From the NCBI GenBank assembly GCA_003952965.2, contig CM025856.1:9820458-9884457 (forward strand): a stretch of DNA of 64,000 nt. Direction: 5' to 3'. The DNA is from Morella rubra (Eukaryota > Streptophyta > Magnoliopsida > Fagales > Myricaceae). Positions 1-11,795 of the stretch are shown piece after piece. Position numbers and translations under genes: made by a program. Below the pieces are notes generated by a model. It had not been told where the DNA came from, searched no databases, and saw only the letters and a list, made by a program, of their open reading frames with translations. The first letter of the stretch is position 1; each line of letters opens with the position of its first letter.

Positions 1-162
1 CCGATGCTTCTCTCCACTGCCTGTCATTCCAATTTGGCTCTTGGTTGGTGACAGTATGAGAATCGTTGTGCGCATTTTCCTCCACCCCTTCAATTCTTAT
101 GGGAGGAGGTTCCATTACATTTTCTCCTATCTTCGCTTTGCCTCTACTCCTAGTATTTGCAT
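1..162 (-). pseudogene. Start of a Ty3-type gag gene (truncated by window edge)
   Basis: Read on the minus strand, a frame running off the left window edge contains the segment NTRSRGK followed by MEPPPIRIEG. NTRSRG directly after the initiator is common at the start of plant Ty3 gag proteins. The ATG near 162 is out of frame with this segment by one base, so the copy looks broken at its start. It lies about 25 bases downstream (minus sense) of a primer-binding site at 188-205, the normal place for gag. The rest of the element is outside the window. The call rests on the short N-terminal motif plus the neighbouring PBS. Confidence 0.5.
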
Positions 163-187
163 AAACCTTTTATCTAAAGAATTATTG

Positions 188-205
188 TTCCCACAGATGG
201 CGCCA
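188..205 (-). other. Primer-binding site of a minus-strand Ty3 element
   Basis: On the minus strand this reads TGGCGCCATCTGTGGGAA, a common plant Ty3 PBS form in which GGCGCC starts the tRNA-complementary stretch. It separates the gag start (1-162) from an LTR-like stretch beginning at 208 with TG on the plus strand. Confidence 0.55.
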
Positions 206-207
206 AC

Positions 208-1150
208 TGACGAATTAATTGATTTATGGATAATACTCGGAGTAAATGCATCTCTATCTTCATGTAACCCTTCATGTAAAACAATAGAGATGACCCCGAA
301 CATCGGGGTATGGTACCTCCGATGCTAAAGTCAGTATTTATGCATGATAATTTCTCTATTGAACTTTTCTAGAATCATTTATCTTTCTTCTTTGTTGTAC
401 TTTGCTTTTATAGCCTTTTCCGATATCCTTACGTTTTCCCTTTTTGAGGCACTACGATCCCTCATTTCTATCGTGTCTCGTAGAATGTTGCCTTCAAATG
501 TCTTATCGTGTGACGTTAATCTCTTTTCGTGTGGATCTCGAGATCGTAGGGTGTCACACGTTATAAGTTGGCTTATAACTGTCATATTGCGTGTCTTGGC
601 CTTTTTTCTTTTTGGCTTGGCCCGATATGGGCTTTTTTGCCGTTGTTGGTCTCTTTGTATGATCATCTTGTTGATTTGGGCCAAACTGATTCAGTTTTGG
701 TATCATCACTTTATAATTAAGATGAACAAAATTTTAAAGGATCAAACTAACAACTTTGTTTGGTATGGATACAATCATGGTATTCCTATGCTGTAAGTGA
801 GGATTTTTAATAAATAAATAAAAACGTTCAACAAAAGTCGTGATAGGTCGGACTGCCAATAACAATGGTCATAGGGAAGGGAGCAAATTGCAAATGCTGC
901 CTTGAGCTGCGCAAAGATCGGGTGGGAACAGCCCTTAGAAGAGCAAAAGGTAGAGAAGAAAACGTTCTGCACGCAAGGCTTTTTGCTCCCTACGCCCTTA
1001 CTATACAGGGCCTCTCTAACCAAGGAGGCATTCAGTTGGAAGGTCGACCCACTACATAAGCTGCCTAATCTAAACTATACTATATGGGACGAGATAAAAA
1101 ATAAGAGTATAGATATTTTTCTTCATAACAAGCTTATAATCGAGATCTGA
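208..1150 (-). mobile_element. Probable 5' LTR of the minus-strand Ty3 element (outer end not located)
   Basis: This stretch lies just outside the PBS where the 5' LTR should be. On the minus strand it has a TATA box (TATAAAAG, plus coordinates 405-412) about 200 bases before the LTR end, a normal R-U5 spacing. A small hairpin, CCCGAACATCGGGG, sits at 296-309. I found no second LTR and no clear outer terminus, so the right limit is a guess. Frames inside it on both strands (for example 344-796 plus) show no recognisable protein. Confidence 0.35.
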
Positions 1151-2231
1151 GATCTTAAAAGATTTTACATCATATCATAATTAAGATTTTGAAGAGTGAT
1201 TATGATCTAAAGAGTTCGACTTCTCTCGTTTAACTTGAACATTTGGACTGTTCAATTGTTGAGATCAACAAGTTCCTAGAGATTTGCAAAACAATTCGTT
1301 GAATTTTATTTCTGCACAAACTTTAAATCAAACTTTCATTCCGTGAAATATTTTTATTGAAAAATACTCTTCCTAGATTGAAAAGCATGTCGTGTCAATT
1401 TGTTTTGCTAATTTTGAGAGTGTTTAGGATTTTTCTTTTTTCCATTTTGATTTTATTTTACATTTTTAATTTTTAAAATTCCTGTCACTCTTTCTATCTA
1501 CACTTCTTCACCCTCAATTTTCATCCATACCCCCTAATTTCCTCCTTGTGTTCATACACTCCCTCTTCTCAATCCTCTATAAAACGTTCATTGCAACGTG
1601 CTGCGCTAGCTTCAATTTCATTCCGTAGTCAAAATGAAAGGTCAAGCATCAACAAAACTCCAATAGAGGGAGAGGAGAGTTAGAGCCAGAATTTTCGGTT
1701 TAGTTTTTGAAAATTTTGATTCCATCCGGTTCTAAATTGTATTGACTTTTATTCGAGGTTTCTTCAATTTTTGGATGCTTCAAAAACAATGAATTTTTTT
1801 TCTCTAATTTTGTTTTTTTTTATTGGGAGTGTTTGATTTTATTGATTTTTCATGCGCTCCACGAATATAATCTTTTATAATCTTCACTAGTCTTCTACTA
1901 TAGAAGTCTCTCCATCCACATGAATAGAAAATAATTAACAAAGAATAAAATAAAATTTCATTTTAAAAAATAACTAAAATAAGATGATTAAAAAAATACT
2001 TAAAAAATCTTCCTTAAAAGTAAAAAACTTAAATAATAAAATACAAAAATGGTTCTAGGATTTTTTTATTATTATTTCTTTTTTGAGCGCACGAAGTACT
2101 CAGCCGGATTTTAGATTTTTGTTATCCGAATCCTTGTCAGAGCGTTAAATGCTTGCCACATACTCCAGCTCGTGTGCTCAAAAAGCGCCACTTGATCGAG
2201 TAGTAGACCAACCCATCGGCGCAGAGAGCCA
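1151..2231. other. Intergenic stretch upstream of the FHA gene
   Basis: No protein-coding similarity was seen here. It is AT-rich, with a TATA-like TATAAAA at 1578-1584 about 690 bases before the FHA start codon and a tiny ATG frame of 10 codons at 1634. Around 1686-1740 the wording resembles part of the hAT-type MITE at 42850 (AGAATTTTCGGTTT), so an old MITE scrap may lie here. Promoter and 5' UTR of the FHA gene probably fall within 1500-2270. Confidence 0.3.
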
Positions 2232-2273
2232 GTGATCTCAGTGTCACGGGCAGGAAGACTGAACTTTGCACAA

Positions 2274-5200
2274 ATGGAAATGACTGCCCATTCTCTTTCC
2301 CATGCCAAGCTTCCGAAGCCTCTGATAAAATTCTCCTCACCACCATTCCTTCCCTTGCTTCAGTCTAAAGCCTCTTTTCTTGCTTCAAGTTCAGTACCGT
2401 TCCAGCCCTCTAGGGCCTTCGTCGCACAGCTACAGTGTGTTGGAATCAAAGCGAGGCAACAGAGGAATCTTGGAGCTATACATGCTTCCGAGACTGAAAG
2501 CCCTCCAACAGATATTGCAGAAAGATGGCTTCTTGTACCCGTTGGTCAGTTAGCTCTCTTTTCCATATTGCAAATGGAAATTTGATATATTCAGCTTATA
2601 TCGGAGATGGGTGTGCTAAAATGTAGGAGGAATGTAGTGTTAATTGCATTTTCTTTTGAACTCCATGGTAGACTTTAGTGGACCAGTTATGTGAGCTGAA
2701 TTCTTGATCCTCTTAGAGTTAGGCCCATATTCAACATGTTCCCATGCGAGTATTGGCATTGTAACTATGGAAGTCATACTAACCTTTTGTAACTGATGCT
2801 AAAATACTTATCCTGATAGATCTCCATAACCTGCAATTAATGTGATACTGTGAGTATTAACTTAGCGACGTAATGTGATTGATCATTGTCCTAACTGTTA
2901 TCGGCCCACGTAATGTATCCTCAAGAAAACTCTTATATTTTTAAACAGACGTAGCACATAGCATACAAATTGTTCAAAAATCGTGTTAATTCATTAGTGT
3001 TCCTTATTTTCCCAAATTAAAGTACCGTGGCTCAAAAGACATATAGCTTGAATTTTAATTGAAGTCATAGTAGAAAGACATAATCCAAGCACATATATAG
3101 CATGTTCAACAACTTTCATGGAGTGTTGACTGCTTAAAACTCATCTTTACTGTCTTGCTTGACTTTGGATAAGAAAGACCACTTGCTTTAACCTGCCTTC
3201 CTAGCTATAGTTGCCTTAAGGCTTGTCTTTTTTGAAAACCTTGTTATTTTTGACTTGTCCTTTTGCCTATGACTTTTAGACAAGCCTACTTGCTCCAGCT
3301 CGTTAGTAACCTTCTGCTATTAATAAAAGAAAAATAAAAGGGGGACGGGGAATAGGGAAGAGGAGGTCTAGGGTGATCATTCCACTCTGTTAATATAGGG
3401 TTAACACAACGTCAGGAAGTGAGCCCATTGGTACACACTCTTGTCCATGTACGCTCGAGTGGAAGATTTAGCAGCTTCTGCCACCTGGCCTACTGATTCA
3501 GGTGAAATTCCAGGAGAACTTGCTTTGTGGCAGAGCATTTAGCAATATCAGTAGCCTAGTGAGGGATTGAAGTGTTGTTAGTTTCTTTCAGAATATAGAT
3601 TAGGGAAGAACCTGAGGAGAAAAAACCACTTTCTTCCCAGTAATTAGAAGGACAAAAGGAGCTGTTTGTCTCAGGAATGAAGTGGCCGTTTGTCTCGGGA
3701 ATGAAGTGGTGAACAAGAAGCAACCAAGGGTAATGGCAGAACTAGCTTGAATCCTTTTGATTACTTCAACATGTTGGTCCTTTAGGGCCTTTATCGATTT
3801 AATGCCAAGTTTGATTGCTTTTGTTTGGGGCTTTGTTTACCTGTCTGGTCCAGCCCCACCAATCACTTTAACCTGCAGCTCTGGAGCATAGCTGTACTTG
3901 ATCTACACTATTTGCTTTAACCTCTCTCTTCTAAACTAAAATTGCACCCTAAGTTTGAGGTTAATTTTAGTCAATATTAATTGCTATTATTATGCTAATG
4001 ATATTCGTCCCTCTCGAATTGTAAACGACACCCTTTTTGTTTAATAAATATAAATCGTGTGTAAAATTTGATTAATTTATCTATTAAATCTAATATGACC
4101 TTCTAAGGTTTTGTGGTCAGGTGGGACATACACATTCCAGGCTGAACCATCTTAATTTTTTGCATTATTTCATCCTAACTCTCTGTAATTCCCTCCTCTA
4201 CTTTGTTTGCTTTTAGAATTTACAAAGAGGAACTTCTGTGCAATTGTGACTAGTAGTGTACATAATCAAATTATTATGTTGCAGTCTTCCCATGTTGCTA
4301 GATTGGAGTAACTCCCTTTGTATTTCTTTAATGGTGTATTCTTAATTAAGAAATAACAAGTTGTATGCATATATCTGCTGCTTTCTAGGTGATGGAGATA
4401 CGAGACATATAGGTTACAATGTCAAAATGCCTAACGCATTTGAAATTGCTTCTGTAAGTACTCTCAGCTTCTTTTGTCATAATGCTACACATGACTTGAT
4501 CCCTGCAACAGTGTAATTTGTTTATTTGGATGTTATCTAGAATGAGGTGACTGTTGGCCGACTGCCTGAGAAAGCTGATGTGGTGATTCCAGTTGCAACA
4601 GGTATCCTACCTAAAGCATAGAGGCTATCTCATACACCTAAATCTGCTGCATGCTTGACATATCTTCCTCATAAAGCATGTTGCAGATTGCACAAATTTA
4701 ACAGTTGAATACCGGCAACTGAATCAGCAAATTTGTGCATAATTTCTCAATAAGATGCCTTCGTTTACTTACTAATTTTCAGAATTTTGATGAAGCAGTC
4801 AATTTTTTTAATTCAAATTCATTGGTTTATTTCCATGGTTGTAGAGGATACTTTTTCATTCAGAAACCCTATAATTGTTTGGATTCCAGCAAGTACGGTT
4901 CTTATACTAGTTCTGAAATGAAGCTAACCTTTTGGTATTTAGTATTTCTAGATCAAAAACTATGAATTTTGTAACATGTTTTGCTTACTTAATAGTATCT
5001 GGTCTGCATGCCCGCATTCAGAAGAAAGAAGGAAATCTCTTAGTCACAGATTTGGACAGCACCAATGGGACATTTATTGATGACAAGCGGCTGAGACCTG
5101 GAGCTGTTGCCACTCTGTCATCTGGAAGTTGTGTTACATTTGGTAAGCCTTGTTATATTGATCAGTCATCCTTTTTACTTGGTTTCTATCGTTCTTTTCC

Positions 5201-7711
5201 TGGCAATGTACTTTCTTTTTTGCTGCATTGATGAGCTTCAACTTTTGTTTTTAAATACCTTAAATTAAGTCGGTTTCCATTTCCATTTGATCAGCTAAAC
5301 ACACCCTTTCTAAAACACATTTGGTCTCAAGTGGTCCTAAAAGATGCCACTCTGGTTGCATGTCTTTTTCCTCGATCCTTTTTGTACATGGGCTAATCCT
5401 TGGTGGTTCTAGAGATGCTACTTTCATGCACAATTAGACAATGCTCCACCAGTAAATTATAGTGTGAACAGAACTTTATGCTCTTAACTTCTTGAAGAAC
5501 GTGGGTATCCATTGGAGTGGTATAAGTTCCGACAGATGGTTAAATCCAATCACATATCTCTATTCCGTTTGAATTAGAAGCTTATGTTGGAGGATGAATT
5601 GGTGGACAATTATAACCACAGAAAAAGGGATGACTGGAAGTTGCTGGCCGTGCTTGCTTCCCAGATGTGAATAAGGGTGGTAGGTTTAAAATGCCCTCAC
5701 AATGACCCGCTGTCGAGCCAGTTTTTAACAAGAAATATAGACTCATTTTCTATCTAATGCCAAAGTTTTGGTGGTAAGTGGGATAGCGTCAATGAACTAA
5801 GAGTAACAAACTGCTCCACAAATTTCCAACCTGCCAAAAGTTACAACTGTGGAAAATTAACTTACCAATTCTCTGTGTTCTCTGAATATTCTTTAATAAT
5901 CTTCAAGTTCTTGTCGATCTCACAATCTTGAGAATTCCACAATAGCAGCCTAAATGTTCTACCTCCTTCTTTCTACGCTCACAGTTGTCGTAGGGTTTTC
6001 TAAGTTCTAATGGCCAACTCTCAAACTAATGTTTAGGGTAGACTATCTCATAGCTATCCTTTTATATGAAAACCTAGCTATGATAGTGCGTGAGATCGTT
6101 AGGGATCTTAGATTTCGGCCGTAAGATCACATGGAAGAATTCTTTTTCAATTAACTCCCTTATATTCTTTTATTCCGAATTTCAGGTTTCTATTAATTGT
6201 AATTATGTTCATCAACATATTACAATTCACTCCCGAGAATTTGAGATTGATTTGTAAAATCCTTTTGCTAACAATTATAATCGTTTATTTATCCTTCACC
6301 ATACTATATTCCATATGAGCTAATAGGACCAGAATATTATCATTGATAAAATCCTAGCTCATATAATTCTTAATTTTATAATCTGTAACTCGTTGGACTC
6401 TTAAATTGTTTCCAAAACAATTCACAAATAAATATATATCATATATTAATTTCGAAAAACAATTTCACAAAATTCCTCTTGCTAGAGATTTCTTTTTATT
6501 GAGTCCAATCCTATACAATATAATTGAATATACTATCTTATGATGAGATTGGTGGATTCCTTATTAAGGATTTACACAAATTCATTTATCATGCACAAGA
6601 CCCGACGTTGTCTGGAATATTTGACCTAGAAAGATCATTACCAAATGACTGGGTCAAAGTACAAACACATAATAAACAAATATGCACAAACCTCTCAGGT
6701 CTAAGGATATCATAAACAAATTGTACTGAATACCTTCTCAACATCAATGATCACTTTCAGAAAGGTATAATATTTGATCTCATTCAGTGCATGTACTCTT
6801 ACGTTTGCTTAAGGTAGCGGCTGAACGAGTATAAACCTATTGTACATAATTATGTACTTTGGTCTAGAACAAAACATCAAGTGTACAAGGAACCGAAAAG
6901 TCATACTCCCTACTTTTGATTCATTAACCATTGGCGTGACTTTTCTACGATGTCACTTAATAATAACCGTATAATATCTTATGTCACAACATATTACCTA
7001 ATAAAATAACTATAAACGTATGGTATCTAAATAACAATTATGTACAATAATAATTTTTAGAGCATACTTGTTACAACACGATCACATACTCTAGTTATAA
7101 CACCTGCACGATCACATTACTCTTGTTATACCAGCAAATTCCCTTATGTAGCATCCTAGATCGATCATGCTTCGCAATTCCATCAACATAAGAACTAAGA
7201 AGGTGTAGTTATTGGCCCACTTCTATTGTCAAAGAGAGAAGCCAAACCCTTTGTGGCTTGAATTATATTACTAGGATTTTGGCCAAGACTAACGTCGGTT
7301 ATACAGTGTATGGAGTCTTATTATACCAAAATGAGGTTTATTAGTTTGAACGAAAGCCGCAAATATGAAACATTAATCATTGTAAAGCTTAGGATATGTT
7401 GTTCTTTAAAAAAAATCATAATTTACATATAGATTCAGCTCTACCCAAGTATCTACCTAACGTTTTTCAATTAAATAGTTGAATCATGGATTAGTTGATG
7501 AGTGTGGCTGGTGTACCTTGTTTATTTTATGAGATGCACAAGTTCCATCTTTTAACTGCTTAACTTTGGATCTCCTTCATTTCTAGGGGATACTCATTTG
7601 GCAATGTTCCGTGCTTCGAAAGTCAAAAAGGTGGAAGCTGCAAATGAAGCAAATGAATCTGGTGATAAACCAGAGACTGATAATCCAACTGAGACTACTG
7701 CAACAAGTTGA
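2274..7711 (+). CDS. FHA-domain protein, probably plastid-targeted (5 exons)
   Basis: Exons 2274-2544, 4389-4453, 4541-4601, 4996-5142 and 7587-7711 join in phase across four GT-AG introns (669 nt, 222 residues, stop TGA). Residues 1-70 are rich in Ser, Pro, Leu and Ala and poor in acid, as in chloroplast transit peptides. Residues 112-190 form one FHA fold, with the signature Gly118-Arg119, Ser134 and His137 in SGLHARI, and Asn156-Gly157-Thr158 in STNGTF. FHA domains bind phosphothreonine peptides. The C-terminus (193-222) is a charged, Glu/Thr-rich tail. Layout and length match small plant SMAD/FHA proteins such as Arabidopsis At2g21530, from memory. An in-frame ATG at 2232 would add 14 residues; 2274 gives the more typical start. 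The ligand is unknown. Intron 4 (2444 bp) has been enlarged by a repeat at 5990-7045. Confidence 0.9.
5990..7045 (+). repeat. Dispersed repeat (parts A and B, contiguous) inside FHA intron 4
   Basis: Part A (about 5990-6470) recurs at 54275-54717 on the plus strand. Part B (about 6480-7045) recurs in reverse complement at 59275-59870. Shared landmarks are TCTCGGCCGTA/TTTCGGCCGTA and ATCTGTAACTCGTTGGACTC in A, and GGTGGATTCCTT, GTCTGGAATATTTGA and CCGAAAAGTCATACT in B. The length and AT-rich regulatory look suggest an LTR or LTR-derived element, but I found no clear termini, PBS or coding part. Here A and B are contiguous, which makes this copy the reference for the rearranged copy near 54-60 kb. 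Confidence 0.7.
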
Positions 7712-7993
7712 AACAGAGGATATGCTTATAAAATATATAGTTAGTGAATGAATAACATCAATTTTCTTCTTGGAAATTTGAAGTTGCTCAAAATTTTTGG
7801 TTGATTATGTGAAAGAAACAGTATGTATCATTCTCTAGATGTTCATAGCAACAACATCTTGACCTAATGAATCAGTAGATATGTACATGCATTAGTTTTT
7901 GGTTGACATTCTGTATTTCCAATTATTTTTGTTTTTTAGTTTTCTTTTCAGGTGCTTAAGCATGTTTTTTTTCAAATACATGCATTTGTTTTG

Positions 7994-7999
7994 AATAAA
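7994..7999 (+). terminator. Likely polyadenylation signal of the FHA gene
   Basis: AATAAA lies 283 bases after the stop codon, in an AT-rich 3' flank. It is the best match to a plant near-upstream element there. No transcript evidence is available. Confidence 0.35.
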
Positions 8000-8260
8000 A
8001 CTTGTATAGATTATGTGAAGCTCAATTCACAACCAATATAATTTTCAGAAGCATATTGATGTCCAAGAAGTCCTCAACAGTCATAATGGTACAACTTATT
8101 GTGGATTAAAGAATCTATCAATACTCTAGGGAAACAGGAAGCCTAACCTATGGTTATTTTAAACCTAGAGGGAGAGGAGTGAAGAGGATTTTCTGAAAAT
8201 CCAAGATGAAATTCAATAAAAGATAGCTATCATATGCGATTTGTCACTAGTAGTATTAAT

Positions 8261-8338
8261 TACTCCATCAATCTCTATGGTATTTCTGAAAAGCCCAAAT
8301 ACTCCATCAATCTCTATGGTATTTCTGAAAAGCCCAAA
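8261..8338. repeat. Perfect 39-bp tandem duplication
   Basis: Two identical 39-bp units (8261-8299 and 8300-8338) begin TACTCCATCAATCTC. The unit is a multiple of three, so the open frame across it repeats a 13-residue block, but I see no sign that the frame is a real gene. Perfect identity suggests a recent event. Confidence 0.9.
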
Positions 8339-8480
8339 TCGATTATTATAGTGATTTTTTGTCCTGAATGGGTCCTTAAGAAAAGTTTTGTACTTATGTA
8401 CACATGTTCTTCCATTCATCAGTGGATATTTTTAGATAATAAAATAGGAAAAAAAAAAAGAACCTACTGCATTGACAAAT

Positions 8481-8769
8481 CACTCAAAATTACTCACATT
8501 TTGGCGCAGATTTCTAATAGAATGATGACATGGGACGTCACGCATCAACATATTGTCATGTGACATGCCACATAACTAAAAGTAAATAAAAAAATTATAA
8601 TATCTTTTATGGTTTAATTTTTTTTAAATTAATTTAATTTTTTTTAAACTTATTTTGATACTTTTAATTTTAATTTATTTTTAAGATACATGGCATTGAC
8701 CATATGTTGAAACGTGGGGTGTCACGTCATCAATTCCATTATAATTTTATGCAAAAATGTAAGAGAGTG
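8481..8769. mobile_element. Fold-back MITE with long imperfect terminal inverted repeats
   Basis: The left arm (8481-8575) and right arm (8690-8769) are imperfect inverted copies of each other, matching in blocks such as CATATGTTGA/TCAACATATTG and GACGTCATC-like pairs, with CACTC and GAGTG at the tips. The centre is AT-rich and non-coding. I found no convincing target duplication, so the superfamily stays open (Mutator-like or other fold-back). Confidence 0.6.
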
Positions 8770-9419
8770 TAGCAACCCGATTTTTCTTATACTATTATAT
8801 ATTAATAGATATTATTTTTGCAGATTTTTCTTATATTATTATTAATAAATATTATTTTTATGGAATTTATTTATTTGAAATAGTTATCTTTTTTATTATT
8901 TGATAGGGTTATCTCTTTTGTTTTTTAAGTTTTTAAATTTTAAAGAAGAGATGTTTTATCTATATCTCTTTAGATTTTGTATAACTTTGAAAAGTTTTGA
9001 ATTTAAATACATTTAGAATATGTTTGAATATTTTTTAAATAGACAGCAACTGTATTATTTTCCTTGTTTATTTGCTTGTTCATTGATTAGATTTAGTTAA
9101 TTTCAAATCTCGATTGGTTGGTTGTGATTTTTGGTTTAAAAGAATTGATAAAGATTTAGTTGCACACCAAGTGTATGAGGAAAAGACTCTTTAATCTTAA
9201 GACTTGCCAAATTGATCAAAGTGTTTGTAATTGAGTGCGTTTAGAGTTGATTTGACGTGGTTCAGATATGTTCATGTTCAGTTCGTATGAAGATTTGACT
9301 TGGTATTTTCCGCATTTGAATATGTTAGGTTGTGCTGAAATTTTTAAAATTCCTATTAACCTCCTCTATATAATTGTAGAGTTTAAGCCGTGTCCCACAG
9401 ATTTGATTATTGCTTGATT

Positions 9420-9515
9420 GAGTGTGTGTTTTGTGCTTATTTTGGATCTTCTTCGCTTATCTATTTCAATTTACTTTTATTGTTATTATCAAAATATCGA
9501 TTGTGACTAAAAGCT
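9420..9515 (-). mobile_element. Fragment of a Copia-2-family LTR
   Basis: The segment from GTGTTTTGTGCTTATTTTGG to ATTGTGACTAAAAGC matches the right-hand end of the Copia-2 LTR (28866-28950), including the ATCAAAATATCGATTGTGA wording also seen at 56218-56236. In minus sense this is the LTR start (U3 end). The rest of the LTR is not recognisable to the left. Confidence 0.6.
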
Positions 9516-9904
9516 AATTAGGTTCAGTTTTGATTTTTTTTTTTTGAAGAGTTTTAAACAAGGTGTTCTTATTCAATTGTTTTAAGTTTTAAGCTTGGAC
9601 TATGTTATCAAAGATTATTTATTTGTGACAACTAATTTTTATTCCAAAATTTCACAAATGTTCACTGATTTTATGCATAGAAGTAACCCTTTAACCGTCG
9701 GGGTTGGGGACGTTAAAGATTGACTTTGCAAGCATGGCCTAAACTGAGACAATGATTTTTCAATTCTAAAAATTCGTGGATGTTCTTAAAATCCCATGAA
9801 AACCAAGCCAATAATTTTTAAATTTCCCTAAAAAATTTCCTACATGATATTGAGGATACATAACATTCAATATCATATTACCATGCTTTGCATGCATGGT
9901 GAGA

Positions 9905-10195
9905 GAGAAAATAAGGGAGCTGTATATTTTCAATTTTGAGATATTTTAAGTATGAAATTCTTCTCTTTTAATTAACAAATGAAATTTTCAATATTATCAA
10001 GAGTGTATTGAAGTAGAAACTTCAAAATTCTTCTAAAATTATCTATGCTCCTCTCTTAAACTCCATTTAGCGAAAATCTTTGTTTGGGTGGCAAATAATA
10101 TTCTAGTTTTGAATCTTTAAGAGAAACATTTTAATCAAAAAACATTTATGGGCTTTTGTGGAACTAGATAAGTAAATAATGTTTGATATGATGAA
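9905..10195 (+). repeat. Direct repeat, first copy (partner at 10970-11245)
   Basis: Both copies share long stretches such as ATTATCTATGCTCCTCTCTT and AAGTAAATAATGTTTGATAT in the same order, with many substitutions. No coding potential is visible. A second shared block (10753-10830 and 11297-11370, containing TTTTTCACAAA) follows, so a larger unit was duplicated or two copies of one element lie close together. Confidence 0.75.
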
Positions 10196-10320
10196 AATCT
10201 TCACCTACGATTTTTATAGCCAAACAACAAAATTTTAAAATTTTCACACAAACTCTAAACACATTCTATAAAGAAAAAAAAAAAAAAAAATTTCTTTCAA
10301 CTCTTCCACTGTCTACACAA

Positions 10321-10590
10321 ATGGCCCAAACTGAGTTTTCATATTACATCAGGCAAGAAGCTCCAGTAAGCAAACTGCCTGCCCTACGACTCTTGCTAGC
10401 TACTACCTCTGAGCGAGCTGCAGGCTCATTGGCACAAGTAATCCCAGGCAACTCCCTATTTGAATTTGTGCCTCTATCCAGGCTTCAACCATCATTAGCT
10501 CATCTAACACGCTTAACCCTGCACCACAGCACCCCAGGCACTGTAAGCCCCTTTTTAGCCGCACGAGACAATCTTGCCACATGTAATTAA
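10321..10590 (+). other. Unrecognised 89-codon open frame between the two repeat copies
   Basis: This is a short ATG-initiated frame in a stretch more GC-rich than its surroundings, flanked by the direct repeats at 9905 and 10970. I recognise no family on either strand (an overlapping minus frame, 10403-10597, is also anonymous). The composition shift suggests an inserted fragment or an old exon, but nothing supports expression. Confidence 0.12.
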
Positions 10591-10969
10591 GTGTCATAAG
10601 TTGCAGAGCACGATTTTCATGTCCTCACATGTGCTCCTAACCAAGCATGCCAACTTCATCGGCCTACCAAGTTCCATGCACCCAAAGCCCAAGCTGATGG
10701 TTGTGTGGCAAGGCCCAAGAAAAATAAATTTACCATCAAACATCTTTATAAACTTTCACTAATTTTTCACAAATCCTCGATAAAGTCAATCTTTCAAAAT
10801 AATTTCTTAGTAACTTGGAAATATGAAAACAAAAATTGTTTTTCAAAACATTTTAAAATATCTCAAAGTTATTTATGTATTTGTTATCATAATTTTGGAA
10901 TACTAGTTCACATATTTCACTTTTAATTGATCTATTTCATCTAAATAAGGCCAAGTTGTTTGTGGTTGA

Positions 10970-11245
10970 ATAAGAGAGTTGAATATTTTTCAATTTTTGA
11001 GAGATATTTTAAGCATGAAATTCTCCTTTTTCTATTAACTAATTAAATTCTTAATATTATCACTCGTATTACAGAAACTTCAAAAACTCTTCTAAAATTA
11101 TCTATGCTCCTCTCTTGCATGCACTAGCCAACATCTTTCATTGGATGACAAATAATATTCTTTTAAGAGAAACATGTTTTTTTTTAAAAAAATTTATATG
11201 GGTTTTTGTGAAGCTAGGCAAGTAAATAATGTTTGATATCTTGTA
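10970..11245 (+). repeat. Direct repeat, second copy
   Basis: Degenerate same-orientation copy of 9905-10195, followed at 11297-11370 by a copy of 10753-10830. It is non-coding. Confidence 0.75.
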
Positions 11246-11372
11246 AATTGTATGGGTTTTGGTATGCTCTGCGACTTATGTCGTATGGATTGGATATTCA
11301 TCAATTTTTCACAAACTCTTATACAAGTCAATCTCTCAAAATTTTATCCTAGAAACTTGAAATATTAAACAA

Positions 11373-11795
11373 TTTGGGGTAATGTCGTTACGCCTTCTAA
11401 TTATAGGTCAAAATCAATCTCGCCCCTCTAAGTTTCAAAATGGACATTTGTGCCCCATATATTTCGAACACGATCAAGTCTCACCCTCCGTTAGAAATAA
11501 TCGTCAAACCACATACAAAATGACCGAAAAATGCCCATTCAAGAAAAAAATTATGAATTTTCTTTTTTAGAATTATATATAAAAAATAATGTTTTTTAGA
11601 ATCTATTTTTTTTTAATTTACTTTGTGATATTTTTTTTTTGTCTTGGAGGGGCATTTCAGTAATTTGTATATTTTTTTGTCTAATTTAACGCCCAAATCA
11701 AATGGAAGGCTAAAATTGATCATGTTCAAAACATATGGGACGCAAATTGCCAATTTTGAAAAGGAAGTTTGGGCCTGTATTGTCCTTTTTTGAAA
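11373..11795. mobile_element. MITE-like element with long imperfect inverted ends
   Basis: The left part (GGACATTTGTGCCCCATATA, then CGAACACGATCAAG) and the reverse complement of the right part (GCAATTTGCGTCCCATATG, then GAACATGATCAA) align over about 100 bases. The start GGGGTAATGTCGTTACG is of the kind seen at ends of non-autonomous DNA transposons. The centre is AT-rich and non-coding. The target duplication was not resolved. Confidence 0.55.

Noticed and set aside
344..796. 150-codon frame near the left edge and its antisense partner (379-684)
   Set aside because: They lie in the LTR-like stretch behind the PBS at 188; no domain is visible on either strand.
1578..1680. TATA box at 1578 with a short ATG frame at 1634, considered as a separate small gene
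   Set aside because: The frame is only 10 codons and nothing else supports a transcript; it may belong to the FHA promoter region or be chance.
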